A DNA stretch of 64,000 nt from Bidens hawaiensis (taxonomy: Eukaryota > Streptophyta > Magnoliopsida > Asterales > Asteraceae), in contig JAIQDT010001139.1 of NCBI GenBank assembly GCA_021521415.1, forward strand, positions 248,001-312,000, read 5' to 3'. Each line of letters begins with the position of its first letter. Position 1 is the first letter of the stretch. Positions 24,689 to 36,904 of the stretch are shown piece after piece. Both the position numbers and the translations under genes were made by a program. Under the pieces are notes generated by a model that had not been told where the DNA came from, did not search any database, and was given only the letters and a program-made list of their open reading frames with translations.

Positions 24689-24965
24689 GGAACTTTTGAT
24701 AAGGGAAACTAGTCGGTTTTTTTACCTTTTAACTTATTATAAAATGAAGGTCAAGTGAAAGACCGTGTTGGGAGAAGTGTTGTGTGCTGCGAGGCAGCCA
24801 CGAGTCGTTAAAGTTGGTGTTTTGTTGTGAATTTAATTCCCCTTGTATGGGGTTCGTGTTTGGTCGCTTCTTGTTAGCAGTGAAGCAAAAAGTTGTGAAC
24901 ATTTTCTCTTATGACATAGTTTCCTTTGTTTGTATGAATGCATCAATGTAATGAACAAATCAATG
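24689..24965 (+). terminator. H+-ATPase 3' UTR / polyadenylation region
   Basis: After TAA at 24686-24688 follow a T-rich stretch and several AATGAA/AATGTAATGAA-like near-upstream elements between 24930 and 24965. The exact cleavage site cannot be read from sequence alone. Confidence 0.45.
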
Positions 24966-25888
24966 ATAATGTGCATGTAATCTACAAGTTAAGTTTTACT
25001 GGAAACTCTTGTGAGCCTACGACTCATACGGCCTTTTCGTGTGTGGCCATTCTTGCCACAAGGACACAGTTGTCCGTCTTTAAGACATAGGTGTTGATGT
25101 TTTGGTGATGTGACTAGCCCCCTGTCAAAGACCTTTTCAGTTTCTTTGTTAACTTTCTCCAATGCATTAATAGCATATAATCATTTGGTTTGACAACTTT
25201 TATATTTTATTTACTAGGTTAATGATCTCTATATCCCATAAACGGAAATTAGTACTAAATTCTTCATGTAATATATGATCATATAAATTTTAAATTATTT
25301 TGGAAAAATAACAAAAATATGTAATGTTTTAATGCAGTTTTACTCCATTTTTAGATTTTGATGCAGTATTATAATGTATTTTATTTATTTTATCAACAAT
25401 TTTTTCTTTATTATAATATATTAATTAAAATTTCAGTCAATATTTTTAATTTGTATAATACGACTGGACATGTTTGTGGGTGTTTTCAACCATAACCAAG
25501 TTGTATCTAGTGTTTGTTTTCTTCTTCTTTTTTCTTTTGGTAAATTAAAATATTACTATTTAGTGATTAAAAACTAACAAGCTTATATTACGTTATATTA
25601 CATACAAATAAATAAATTAATCTTCTTTGTTTATATATTAAATGCCCCACATACACAAAGTTATCGTCTACTCTAAAAATGAAACGACTTTGCATCGTAT
25701 GACAGAAAAAACCAACCATACATACGATATGGCAAGCAGAGTATGACGTGTTAAACTGACACATGATACGTTACCTAATGTTTATATGAGACATTTAAGT
25801 GGTGCTCGTTAAAATCATATTGGTCGGTATGATGCATTGATATGTTAGCAAAGTCATGTAAAAGAAAAATTGGGGTGAGAAAAATATG
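24966..25888. other. intergenic, no gene seen
   Basis: AT-rich spacer between the H+-ATPase gene and Copia-1; no supportable feature. Confidence 0.55.
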
Positions 25889-25893
25889 TTTAT

Positions 25894-26121
25894 TGTTATG
25901 ATTCAATGAATTATTTTGGATAGTCTTACAAGTAAAAGGCATGTGGATGCACACATATTTCAAACCAACTATACGTACATGTCTGCATTGTAGTATTATA
26001 AATATGCATGTGTGTAAGGAGTAAAAGATCATCCCCTGCAATAAAAATTTCTTTACTCTCTTTCTAATTATTTTCTATATTAATGTTAATCTTGTTATGA
26101 TTTAGTGGAAGTATTATAACA
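25894..26121 (+). repeat. Copia-1 5' LTR
   Basis: 228 bp, TG...CA bounded, preceded by target duplication TTTAT. Probable TATA: ATTATAAATATG near 25994. Confidence 0.93.
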
Positions 26122-26140
26122 CGTTATCAGCACGAGCCGC
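26122..26140 (+). other. Copia-1 primer-binding site
   Basis: CGTTATCAGCACGAG directly abuts the 5' LTR. This is the usual PBS position and is similar to sites annotated in plant Copia elements. Confidence 0.6.
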
Positions 26141-26836
26141 TTATATCCTAACCAAGAAAGGTAATAGACACAAAGGTATCTACATAAGCATCATAAACAC
26201 TTCTTTAATTATGTACATTAGATATATATCTATGCATATACATATACTAACTAATATACTGAGTAATAGCAATAATGTGTATAAATATTGTTATTAAAAT
26301 TTGATAACTATTTTAACTTTTATTTATATATGCACACTAATATCTCATTTAGAAGTTAGATTTATTTACACTAACAATTCTATTTTTATTATTGTGCATA
26401 CTAATTATATATTTTATAAAATAAACTGTATTTAATATCTTATTTATTATCTTACTTTAAAATAATTAATATACACACACACATACAAACGGTATTGTTA
26501 CCGTTATAAAACGGTAATATAACCATTGTAAAAAGGTTATAAATTTTCACTATAAATAACCAATCATTAACCCCATTTCATTTACAACAAACATTCTTCT
26601 TATTAAATTTATCCAAGATAAAGTTCTCAAAATGATTCACCCAGTTTTACTGTTGGTCACTATAATGCTTATACTACTTCTCATTCTAATTTTTAATCTC
26701 CCATCTGAAGATTTCGGCATTTTCTTTTTCTTTTATATGTTTATAGCTCTACCAATGTATTGTATCTCATTGTTGATTGATATATATGGATTCTAATATT
26801 TATCTTATTATTTGCTCTATTATGTTTAGCAACAAA

Positions 26837-27883
26837 ATGTCAAATATAGCAAAACTCGAATTCCCTGCACTCAACATTTCTGGAGAAAATTATATGTCTT
26901 GGACAGCAAATGACAAAAGACATTTAAAATCTATGGATGTGTTAGACACAATCCAAGAATACAATGATTGCTCTGACCAGGATAAAGCAAGAGCTGATGT
27001 TTTCATCCATAAACATATTGATGAATTATTACAGCATGAGTATTTTAATTATGATAACCCATATATGATATGGGAAGATTTGAAAAGCAGATTCGGTCAT
27101 CTAAAGAAAGTTTTACTTCCTACTTCTAGAGATGAGTGGAACAGTCTTAGGTTCCAAGATTTTAAGAGGGTAAATGATTACACCTCTGCTTTATACTGAA
27201 TTTGTTCAAAGCTAGAATTTTGTGGGTATCCCGTAACAGAGGAAGAAAAGTTAGAGAAAACTTTCTCCACGTTTCATGCATCAAATATAAACTTGCAAAC
27301 ACATTATCGTTTGCAGAATTTTAGGAGATACTCTGATCTAAATGCATTACTCCTTGTAGCAGAGAAAAATAATGAATTATTGATGAAAATTCATCAATCT
27401 CGTCCCACGGGTTCATTAGCAATACCAGAAGCACATGTTGCTCACAAAAGTTCTCATAAAAATTCTGATCATAAATGGGAACAAAGTCGAGGACGAGGCC
27501 GTGGACGTGGACGTGGTCATTTTGACAAAAGGCATTTTAATGATCGTAAGCATCCATTCAAATGGAACAATAACTCTTACGGTCGTGGCCGTGGCCGTGG
27601 TCGTGGTCGTAACCAGAGAGCCAATAATTATCATGTCCCACACAATACCAATTCCAACCACCAAAATAATTGGAATGAAGCTGGTAGGTCCGAAAACAAT
27701 GGCACTTCATGTTTTAGATGTGGAAGTACAAACCACTGGGCAAAGGCTTGTCGCACAGCTCCACATATGTGTGAACTGTACCAAGCCTCTCTAAAAGGAA
27801 AAGAGAAAGAAGTGAACCATGTTGATAACTTTAATAATATCAATGCTGAGCTGAGTGTTGAAGACTTTGGGGTAGAACTTTGA
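26837..27883 (+). pseudogene. gag: Copia-1 gag, one in-frame stop
   Basis: ATG at 26837 (MSNIAKLEFPAL) was chosen over a TTG-opened extension from 26777. The N-terminal part carries the Copia gag pattern (NYMSW, DVLDTI, WEDLKSRF). TGA at 27197-27199 interrupts the frame after YTSALY; the same frame resumes and continues to 27883. Downstream come two Arg/Gly-rich blocks (residues about 220-265) and a CCHC knuckle CFRCGSTNHWAKAC (about residue 295). Gag forms the particle core and binds RNA. The stop would leave only about 120 residues and no knuckle. Confidence 0.9.
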
Positions 27884-28061
27884 AACAAAGTTGCTTGACT
27901 ACTATAATTAGATGCAGTTATTAAGTGTGTTCTCATTATCTTTAATTATGTAGTTCCTCTTTCATGTGCTACTTGTGTTTCAATTAAATAAAGTTCTTAT
28001 TAAAATATCATATGTCTTTGTTATACACTTATTTTTTTCTTAATATTTTTCAAGATTTAAA

Positions 28062-31000
28062 ATGAAAATCACCGGAGCACAAGATCAAACAAATGAAGAA
28101 GATATATGTATAGCGGATAGTGGAGCCACGCATACTATACCTAGATCTAAAAAATATTTTTATAAACTGAAACCAACAAAAGGGATCATCAATACAATAT
28201 CAGGTCCTACAAAATTGATAGAAGGAGTGGGAAAAGCTAATTTAGCATTACCAAATGGTACAAAGCTTAAAATAGAAAATGCTTTATTTTCCCCAAAATC
28301 AACAAGAAACTTGTTGAGTTTCAGAAACATATATCATAATGGATATGATACTCAGTCAAGGACTTTTAGTAATGAAAAATATTTGCATATCATAAGCAAA
28401 GATCAAATATTGGAAAAATTGTCAATGCTCCATTCTGGTTTGCATTATACATATATAAATGTGCCTCAAGCACATATGGCAGTCAAAGAAAATTGTTGCG
28501 ATTCTGGTATCATAAACTTATGGCATGACAGATTAGGCAATCCAGGATCCACAATGATGAAAAGGATAATTGAAAATACACATGGGCATCCACTGAAAGG
28601 TCAAAAGATCCACAAAATAGATAAAATGCCTCAATGTACATCTTGTTCTCTTGGAAAATTAATTACAAGGCCTTCGCCATTAAAAGTCGATAAAGAAACA
28701 CCAATGTTTCTTGAAAGAATTCAAGGTGACATATGTGGACCAATTCATCCACCATGTGGATCATTTAGATACTTCATGGTCTTAATAGACGCATCCAGCA
28801 GATGACTAATATCTCTTTATTATCGACTCGTAATGTTGCTTTTGCAAAATTTCTTGCTCAAATTATCAAATTACGTGCACATTTTCTGGATTATACCATT
28901 AAAAGAGTAAGGCTTGATAATGAGGGAGAATTTACATCACATGCTTTTGATGATTATTGCATGTCTGTGGGGATTGTTGTAGAACACCCTGTTGCTCATG
29001 TACACACACAAAATGGCTTAGCCGAGTCGTTGATCAAACGCCTACAGCTAATAGCTAGACCATTAATAATGAGGACAAAACTCCCTGTTTCTATTTGGGG
29101 TCATGCAATTATGCATGCTGGATCATTAATCCGCGTGAGACCAAGTGCAAATCATAAATACTCTCCCACACAACTTGTTTCTGGAAATGAGCCAAATATC
29201 TCTCACCTTAGAATTTTTGGTTGTGCTGTGTATGTTCCTATTGCACCACCACAACGCACAAAAATGGGTCCCCAAAGAAGGTTGGGAATATATGTTGGAT
29301 ATGAAACATCTTCCATCATAAGATACCTTGAACCTTTAACAGGTGATGTATTTACAGCACGTTTTGCTGATTGTCATTTTAACGAGACAATGTTCCCGAC
29401 ATTAGGGGGAGAAATGAAAAAGCAAGAAAGATATATATCATGGTGTGTGCCATCATTGTTACACCTAGACCCAAGATCAAAACAAAGTGAGACAGATGTT
29501 CAAAAAATAATACATCTACAAGAAATTTCAAATCAGTTACCTGATGCATTTACTGATATAAACAGGGTCACTAAATCTCATATACCAGCTGCTAATACTC
29601 CAGCTCGAGTTGAGATTCCAAGCAAGCAAAACCATAATAATGCACCTCATGAATCTCAAAAACGTTTAAAACGTGGAAGGCCAATCGGTTCAAAGGATAA
29701 AAATCCTCGAAAAAGAAAGGGTTCTGAGAAGGATACTGACCCTAAGGAAGGAATGATTGACAAAACCTTCCCTCAGGAAAGAATAAATGATACAACATTT
29801 CCTCAGGAAGAAATAAATGATTCCAATAAAGAATTGTCAATAAACTATGGTAAATCACATATAATGTGGGATCGAGATGAAATGGAAAATATTGATGATA
29901 TATTTTCTTATTCTGTGGCAAGCGATATCATGGAAGAAAATGATGACCCTGAACCAAAATCTGTAGATGATTGTAAAAATCGACAAGATTGGATCAAATG
30001 GAAAGATGCTATGCAAGCTGAATTAAATTCACTAAACAATCGAAAGGTTTTTGGACCTATTGTCATTACACCAAAGTCAATGAAACCTGTAGGATATAAA
30101 TGGGTTTTTGTGAGAAAACGAAATGAGAAAAATGAAGTTACAAGATATAAAGCAAGACTTGTAGCTCAAGGTTTTTCTCAGAGGCCAGGAATTGACTATG
30201 AAGAAACGTATTCTCCTGTCATGGATGCTATTACGTTTAGATATTTAATCAGCTTAGCAGTCTCTAAAAATTTAGAGATGCGCCTTATGGATGTTGTCAC
30301 AGCTTACTTGTATGGATCACTAGATAGTGACATCTATATGAAAATTCCCGAAGGATTTAAACTCCCCGATGCAATAAGCTCAAAGATCCTTGTATTCCAT
30401 CAAATTACAAAGATCCTTGTATGGAATGAAACAATCTGGAAGGATGTGGTACAATCGTTTGAGTGATTATTTGATAAGCAAAGGATACACAAATAATCTT
30501 ATTTGTCCATGTGTCTTCATCAAGAAGACAACATCAGGATATGTGATCATAGCTGTGTATGTTGACGATCTAAATTTAATTGGGACACAAAAAGAAATTA
30601 ATGAAGCAATTGCTCTTTTAAAGAAAGAATTCGAAATGAAAGATCTTGGAAAAACCAAATATTGTCTTGGTTTACAAATTGAGCATATGCATAACGGGAT
30701 ACTTGTGCATCAGTCAACTTATACTGAGAAACTCTTAAAACGTTTCAATATGGACAAAGCAAATCCTTTAAGCACACCGATGGTTGTTAGATCACTCAAT
30801 GTTGACAATGATCCATTTCGTCCTTGCGAAGATAATGAAGAGATTCTTGGTCCCGAAGTACCATACCTCAGTGCAATTGGAGCACTTATGTATCTTACTA
30901 ACTGTACAAGACCTGACATTTCTTTTGCAGTTAATTTTTTGGCAAGATTCAGTTCATCCCCTACTAAAAGACATTGGAATGGCATTAAACATATTTTTCG

Positions 31001-31556
31001 GTATTTAAAAGGAACTGTTGATTTAGGTTTATTTTATCCTAACGATTTAAAAGAAGTGTTAGTTGGTTATGCAGATGCAGGTTATTTATCTGATCCCCAT
31101 AAAGCAAAATCTCAAACTGGATATGTATTTAAGAATGGAGGAACTGCGATTTCATGGCGTTCTCAGAAACAAACACTCATTGCAACATCTTCAAATTATG
31201 CTGAAGTCATTGCATTGCATGAAGCTTCAAGAGAATGTGTATGGTTAAGATCTATGTCACGACACATATTGATTTCTTGTGGACTAGAGAAAGATCGAAT
31301 TCCAACTCCTATCTATGAAGATAATGCAGCTTGTGTCTCGCAAATGAAGGAAGGATATATCAAAAGTGACAGAACAAAGCATATACCACCAAGATACTTT
31401 GAGTATACTCGAGACCTTATTAAAGACAATCAGGTTGAAATGAGATATGTCCAGTCCAGCAACAACTCAGCTGATCTTTTCACAAAATCACTTCCCACAG
31501 CAACATTCAGGAAACATGTTCATGATATTGGCATGCGCCATGTACGAACAATGTAA
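28062..31556 (+). pseudogene. pol: Copia-1 pol (PR-IN-RT-RH), two breaks
   Basis: Protease motif ADSGATH near 28115, pre-integrase zinc region LWHDRLGNPG near 28520, integrase from 28700. At 28803 a stop plus a one-base frame change interrupts the integrase within its first catalytic region (LIDASSR). The frame continues 28802-30466 with RLDNEGEF and NGLAESLIKR, then RT motifs YKWVFVRKR, KARLVAQGF and MDVVTAYLYG. A second frameshift near 30385-30440 moves the RT palm to the frame ending at 31556, which holds SLYGMKQSGRMW, YVDD (near 30560) and the RNase H blocks GYADAGYLSD and EDNAACV. No complete integrase or RT can be translated. Confidence 0.93.
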
Positions 31557-31701
31557 CGACCTGCAATTTGAGGGGGAGCTATATACTGCACTCTTTTTCC
31601 CTTAGCTAAAGTTTTTTCCCATTGGGTTTTCCATTAGCAAGGTTTTTAATGAGGCAGTACTTTAAAACCCCGAAGTTTGAAAAGTGTCATCCAAGGGGGA
31701 G

Positions 31702-31929
31702 TGTTACGATTCAATGAATTATTTTGGATAGTCTTACAAGTAAAAGGCATGTGGATGCACACATATTTCAAACCAACTATACGTACATGTCTGCATTGTA
31801 GTATTATAAATATGCATGTGTGTAAGGAGTAAAAGATCATCCCCTGCAATAAAAATTTCTTTACTCTCTTTCTAATTATTTTCTATATTAATGTTAATCT
31901 TGTTATGATTTAGTGGAAGTATTATAACA
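31702..31929 (+). repeat. Copia-1 3' LTR
   Basis: 228 bp, differs from the 5' LTR at one position by eye. Preceded by purine tract at 31693-31701 and followed by TTTAT. Confidence 0.93.
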
Positions 31930-32082
31930 TTTATTAATTATAAGTAGCTACTAGAAGGAATTTTATTTGAGGTGATGCTAAATCTGAAGTAGCCACTACA
32001 ATATTTCCACGTGGCACCAACACAATCATAAGTTAAACTAGCCTAACAAATATCAACTGTTAAAACACAATTGAACTCATAA

Positions 32083-33364
32083 GGCTGAGGGGTGTGGGGG
32101 GCTTTAATGGGGGCTCCAACCAATAATATTATGACGTGCGGCAGAGAGAGAAACTGGATAAGGGGAGTGTTGGAGCCCCTGGCCCTGGTGTGGAGGGGCT
32201 CCAGCAGGGGCTCCAGCGAATTTTTTTTATTTTTTTATAAATATATTCAAACAACGTATTATTAAAAAAACTCATAAATTATTAAAAAAAACACACATTA
32301 ATAAAAAAAACACATTAATATCTAAAAATAAAATAAAAATTAAAGTACTAAAAAAAACATTATTCTTATTCTTCGGCTTGGTCTTCTTCGATCAACCTCT
32401 TTCGGATACGTTCCTTTTGCTTTTCCATTAGCATTTGATCGACCGGATTTAGGTTACTGAAGTCTCTAGTAAGAAAGTCCAAATCTCTCATTCGACTTTT
32501 TTCCTTTTTGTCATAAGAGACCACCTCCATGGTTTTGTTGAATTTATTGAGGGATTCAACAAGATTGGCGATGTTTACGGCTTCCCCCTCAGCCGGTTTT
32601 TTCCCCTTGGCGTCCCTTCCCAATGGCCGCCTCCTCGGTGGTGAAGACGTTTCCTCCTCCGCAACGTTTAGGTCGAATCCAACGCGGCAATCCGACCCGA
32701 TTGAAGTGCTATACGCTCCAGACGAACTAGTTTTAGTCCGTTTCGGCCCTACTTCCGCATCAACGTCCGGCGCCACCAGCTCAACCCAGTTTGAACACCT
32801 TTTCAACCTCTCCCACAACTTTAAATCGTCCCACATCTTCACCATCCCATACCTCCGCAAACACTCCTGCTTCCACTCTTCGACCGTGAAATTGTAAACC
32901 GCCAAATCATCACTGCCACTTGGTCTCATACGACCGCTGTTCCTGTTGAAAAGATTAGTAAACAAGCCGACAAATTTTCTGATTTCGGACCACCGACCCG
33001 AAATCATATCGGCGTTCCGCTCTGTACTCCCAACGAGCATGTAGAACGTCTCCCTAACCTTTGTCCAAAAAATCTTGCTCTTTTGGTAGTCGGCTGCAAA
33101 ATGAATAAATAAATTAGATTTCCATTTAACTTTTTTATTAAAAATCATTTTTAAAAACTTTAAAACAATTACCGCAACGCCGATCCTCAGAAATGACTAT
33201 CCAAGCCCGACACAAGGCTTCCTTCTCATCCGATGACCACGGAGTGGCTTTCCGTTTCGTCCTCGGAGTCGAAGCCGGTCCCGAACCGTCCGTTGCAACT
33301 TGTTTTTTCCGGTGGATGCGTCTTTTTGGTCCCGTAGCTTCACTGTGTGATTCTTGTGTCTCCG
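32083..33364 (-). mobile_element. PIF/Harbinger-type DNA transposon, truncated by Copia-2
   Basis: The presumed left terminus GGCTGAGGGGTGTGGGGGGC follows TAA, the typical 3-bp Harbinger target duplication. Behind it lies a GC-rich stretch with repeated GGGGCTCCA motifs, then a minus-strand ORF1-type gene. The other side is cut at 33364/33365 by the LTR of Copia-2. No DDE transposase is present in this window; it could lie beyond the nested elements or be absent. Confidence 0.55.
32366..33364 (-). pseudogene. Harbinger ORF1-like (Myb/trihelix + NAM-associated domain), 5' cut
   Basis: Two exons: 33364-33173 (5' end missing) and 33093-32366; the 79-bp intron has GT-AG ends and restores the frame at CADYQ. 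Exon 1 carries TPWSSDEKEALCRAW, a Myb/trihelix-type helix start. Exon 2 continues with KIFWTKVRETF and ISGRWSEIRKFV and then the C-terminal region with a Lys/Arg-rich helix (MLMEKQKERIRKRL). This architecture matches plant proteins annotated as NAM-associated or glutathione-S-transferase-T3-like, many of which are ORF1 proteins of PIF/Harbinger elements that bind DNA and assist the transposase. No stop occurs in the remaining frame. Exon 1 ends abruptly at the Copia-2 LTR, so the start codon is lost here. A host trihelix-like gene is a less likely alternative. Confidence 0.75.
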
Positions 33365-33800
33365 TGTTGGTGCATAATGTCAGTAGTTCATAGTCTAGTG
33401 TCTGTAATCGAGTCTGTAATGATTAATTATGTTTTATATGTCTTAAGCGAAGTTACTAACAAGTTCGCTGTTTAGGCGAACTTGTTAGTCAAGCGAAGTT
33501 ATGGACAACTTCGCCTGAACATGCCAGGCGAAGTTGTCGTGTATTTATATAGGTTACGGCTTAGCTTAGAAAAGGAGTTCGTGTGATCATTATCGAAGTT
33601 ACGAGAGCTGTAACGTGAGGACGAGAGTTCGTGTCTGTAATAGTGATATTGTATCACGTGTTTTGGTTATAATATAACGTGTTTGTTTATCGTATCGTGT
33701 TTGATCTATTCGTGTCTTCTACGCTCGTAACGACCTACGCAGGGATTCCGCACCTACGTAGATCGAGATATCTCGTGTTGATCCATCCAGGGAACCTACA
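33365..33800 (+). repeat. Copia-2 5' LTR
   Basis: 436 bp, TGTTGGTGCATAATG...GAACCTACA. Its counterpart in Copia-3 is 439 bp. Contains four GCGAAGTT/AACTTCGC motifs between 33448 and 33538 that form nested inverted repeats. Confidence 0.92.
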
Positions 33801-33816
33801 ATTGGTATCAGAGCAA
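33801..33816 (+). other. Copia-2 primer-binding site
   Basis: ATTGGTATCAGAGC directly follows the LTR; TGGTATCAGAGC is complementary to the 3' end of initiator methionine tRNA, the usual plant Copia primer. Confidence 0.9.
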
Positions 33817-33984
33817 TTGCTCGATTGTGTGGTTCGGGATATTCACGCGGGTGTAGAAGTCGTCCCGTTTCGACTATTCGCGGGACGTGTTTTTTGTGTT
33901 TTTGTGTCATTCTTACCTCCTACCATCGTATTCAACCCTTTACACCGTCAAAAACCTCGAAAAACCCAGAAATCAGATCTGCAG

Positions 33985-34225
33985 AAACTTCGTGTTCATC
34001 AGGCGAAGTTGCCGTCACTGTTCGTAGGGTTTCAGCGAAGATATAAGGTTAAGCGAAGTTATCCACAACTTCGCCTACCTTCTCAAGTTCGCCTAACTCA
34101 AGCGAAGTTCTCTTCAACTCCGCCTACCTCCTAAGTTCGCTTACCTCAAGCGAAGTTAAGAATCAGCGAAGTTCTTCAGCGAAGTTAAGACTTAAGCGAA
34201 GTTATCCGTAACTTCGCCTACAGTA
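33985..34225 (+). repeat. Copia-2 leader cluster of GCGAAGTT inverted repeats
   Basis: About ten copies of GCGAAGTT or its reverse AACTTCGC, plus shorter AAGTTCGC variants, between the PBS and the gag start. Opposite copies are separated by 4-12 bases and could form stem-loops in RNA. Confidence 0.85.
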
Positions 34226-34277
34226 CTTTTCAAAAAAAAAAAAATATTTTTTTCGGGTTTCTTAGTTTTTGAGAAAG

Positions 34278-36898
34278 ATGTCGTCAATTAACATCTCAGA
34301 GTTAGTTAAGATGGAAGTAGAAGCAGGGTCAGCTACAAAGGCCCCAAAGTTGCTTAAAGGAACTGACTTCATTGCTTGGAAGGATCGGTTCGAACAATAT
34401 GTCAAGTACCATGATGCGAAAATGTGGGTATGCATCCAGGATGGTTATATTCCACCAACTATGGAGTACGAAGGTCGTGATCAGATCAAAAAGTACAGCA
34501 AAATGGAAGAAGAAGAGAAAAAGATGTATGAGGCCGAGAGCAAGGCTCATGCTGCTATCACTATGGCTCTTCCACAAGAGATCCTTCATACTTTTAGAAA
34601 GTACAAGACAGCAAGAGAGCTTTGGGAAGCTCTTGAGAACCGGTTTGAAGGAGATGTGGGAATCCGTGCTTCGAAGATCAAATTGCTCAAAACTCAATTC
34701 TCGGTCTTCAAGTATCTGAAAAACGAATCACTTGATGATATCATCACCAGATATTATCATCTGATGACTGAACTCAGCAACTATTCAATTGCATACAAAG
34801 AAGATGAGATTGTTGAGAAGCTTCTTGATGCTCTCCCACCAAAATGGGAGATGTATACTGTGTTGATGAGAGAAGATAAAGACTTTGCTGACTATGACCT
34901 TGAGACAGCAGTTAACAAGCTCCGAACCTTTGAGCTTAACATGGTTAGAAAGGAGACACCTACGGATCAGGTTCAAGTTCCAGGTATGTATGGTGCTAAA
35001 GTCAACTCTAGTTCAGGTTCGAAGACTGAATCAGCTGCCTACTACTCGAAGGGAGAGTCGGGCGCCAACTCATCACATGAGGGGCATGTGTCAGTCAACA
35101 CGAATGGTGATGTTTGCTTTGTAGCAGGTGGATCTAGTGCATCTAAACCGCAAGCAAGCAAGAGTAGTTGCTCTCCAAGTATTCCTAGCAACAACTACTC
35201 TAAGATGCCTATGAGTGTCAAATCTGCTGAAGAGCAGTTTGCTCTCTATGCTTCTTTTATTGCTTCCTATGAGAACTACATTCAGGGGAAGATTGTTGAT
35301 CCAGCTATGTTGGATGAAGGCTATGACCAGATTGATGCTGATGATATGGAAGAAAGGATCTACAATGGCAGATGGCTATGATCGTGAGAAGAGTGAAACG
35401 GTTTATGAAAAAGACCGGAAGAAAGTTTGTCGGTGGAAGGCCAGGGTTTGACAAGACGAAGGTAAGATGCTACAACTGTCAGCAAAACAGACACTTTGCT
35501 AAGGAGTGCAGAAATGAGCGTGTAGAACGTGGTCAAGGCAAGTCTACACAGCATAATGGGGGTAGTAAAGATTATAGTGCTATGATTTCCAGAGAAGATG
35601 GTGAATACAACTGGAACGTGCATTCTGAAGAAACTTTCGAACAGGCCAATTTGGCGAAGGTTGAAACTGAAGGAAATGAGAAGGTTACCGGAGAAGAAAA
35701 AGCTCTCATGGCAGATGTTAAAGACCAGCTCTCCGAGGTATGTTCTAAACCTACTTGTTCTAAATGTGAAAACTTGTCTGAGCAATTAGCAACTATAACT
35801 GATCAGTATGTTGGTTTGGATGCTGAGTTTAAAACTTTAAAAGAAGATCATCACTTTACTAAAGCAAGAGAAAATAGCTATAAAGTTAAAATAAAAGCTT
35901 GTGAAAAGGATATTAAAAGTCTAAAAGCAAAACTTGCTGAAAAAATACAAGTGATTGATCTAAGCTATGAAGTTTTGGAAGAAAAAACCAAGCTAATAGC
36001 TGAAAGAGAAAAACAGATTGCTGATCACCAGGTGAAAGTGGTGGAACTGAATAGAAAACTTGAGCAGTTCAGAAATTCCTCTGCTATTCTTGATCACCTT
36101 GTTAGTGATCAAGGTTCCTCTGTAAAGAGGGGAGGAATTGGTTATCATGAGGTTCCACCACCTTATAATCACAATTACACTTTTAATCCTAGTGTTCAGA
36201 AATCTGTTGACTTTGAGGTTGTTCAGACAGTTCCAATTAAAGTAACTAGTAAAGAACCAGATGTTAGTAGAGGCGAAACAAGTTCGCCTGTTTCAAGTGT
36301 TAAAATTTCTGATCCGAGTCCAGTCTCATCAAGTTCGGATAAGTCATCCGAGACTGGTAAGGCAAAAGAGGAGGCGGTATTGCCAGATAGTGGAGAGAAA
36401 GATAAAACAACTAAAAAGAGTTCTCCGCTAAACCCGTATGTCCCACCTTATGTGAGACAAAAGGGCGGTAATAATGCCTCGACATCTAAAACACCTGTTG
36501 ATAAAAAGGTTGAACATATGTGTTGTTTTAGGTGTAATCAATTAGGGCACCTAGTTGCAGATTGCCCTCTGAAGCAGAGATTCAGAGGTGTGAGGCCTAC
36601 TAAAACTGAGAATAAGTCTAATGGTAATAATAATACTGGTAAAAATGAAAACCATTCAAAATTCAGAAATGTGACTAATTCAGGTTTTCAAAGAAACCAA
36701 TCTCAGTTTTACACTGCTAATAACCAAACCACAAGCTATAATTCTTTCAATTCACAAAGGTTTGGAAGGCCTCACAATCAATCTACAAGGAGGTATACTA
36801 ATAGGACTTACAGGAATTATACAGAGACTAACTTTGGAAAGCCAAAGTTCGGGATGTATAGATCCAAGACCAATTGGTCTTGGGTCCCTAGATTCTAA
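34278..36898 (+). pseudogene. gag: Copia-2 gag (UBN2-type, two zinc knuckles, coiled coil), frameshifted
   Basis: ATG at 34278 (MSSINISELVKMEVEAG); the same start is used in Copia-3. The N-terminal gag domain (ATKAPKLLKGTDFIAWKD, ALENRFEG, LDALPPKWEMY) is intact to about 35350, where a one-base shift ends the frame at 35381. The rest continues in another frame from about 35372: first knuckle CYNCQQNRHFAKEC, in which the usual Gly is replaced by Asn, then a Lys/Glu-rich coiled coil (about 35810-36090), a Ser/Pro-rich stretch and a second knuckle CCFRCNQLGHLVADC near 36522. It ends WSWVPRF as in Copia-3. The sibling copy has a single 874-codon frame, which locates the break. Confidence 0.92.
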
Positions 36899-36904
36899 TC
36901 TTTT

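Larger units (their letters stand above)
25894..31929 (+). mobile_element. Copia-1: complete LTR retrotransposon, coding-defective
   Basis: Two 228-bp LTRs (25894-26121, 31702-31929) begin TGTTA and end AACA; I find a single difference (T or C at LTR base 6). TTTAT is duplicated at 25889-25893 and 31930-31934. A primer-binding-site-like GTTATCAGCACGAG follows the 5' LTR, and a purine tract (CAAGGGGGAG) precedes the 3' LTR. Order gag, protease, integrase, reverse transcriptase, RNase H is Ty1/Copia. The small LTRs and the Arg/Gly-rich gag suggest the Ale/Retrofit branch (inference). Total 6036 bp. Confidence 0.95.

Noticed and set aside
33801..33816. tRNA-like sequence TGGTATCAGAGC
   Set aside because: It is the primer-binding site next to an LTR; no tRNA fold surrounds it. 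The same holds at 47782 and 63894.
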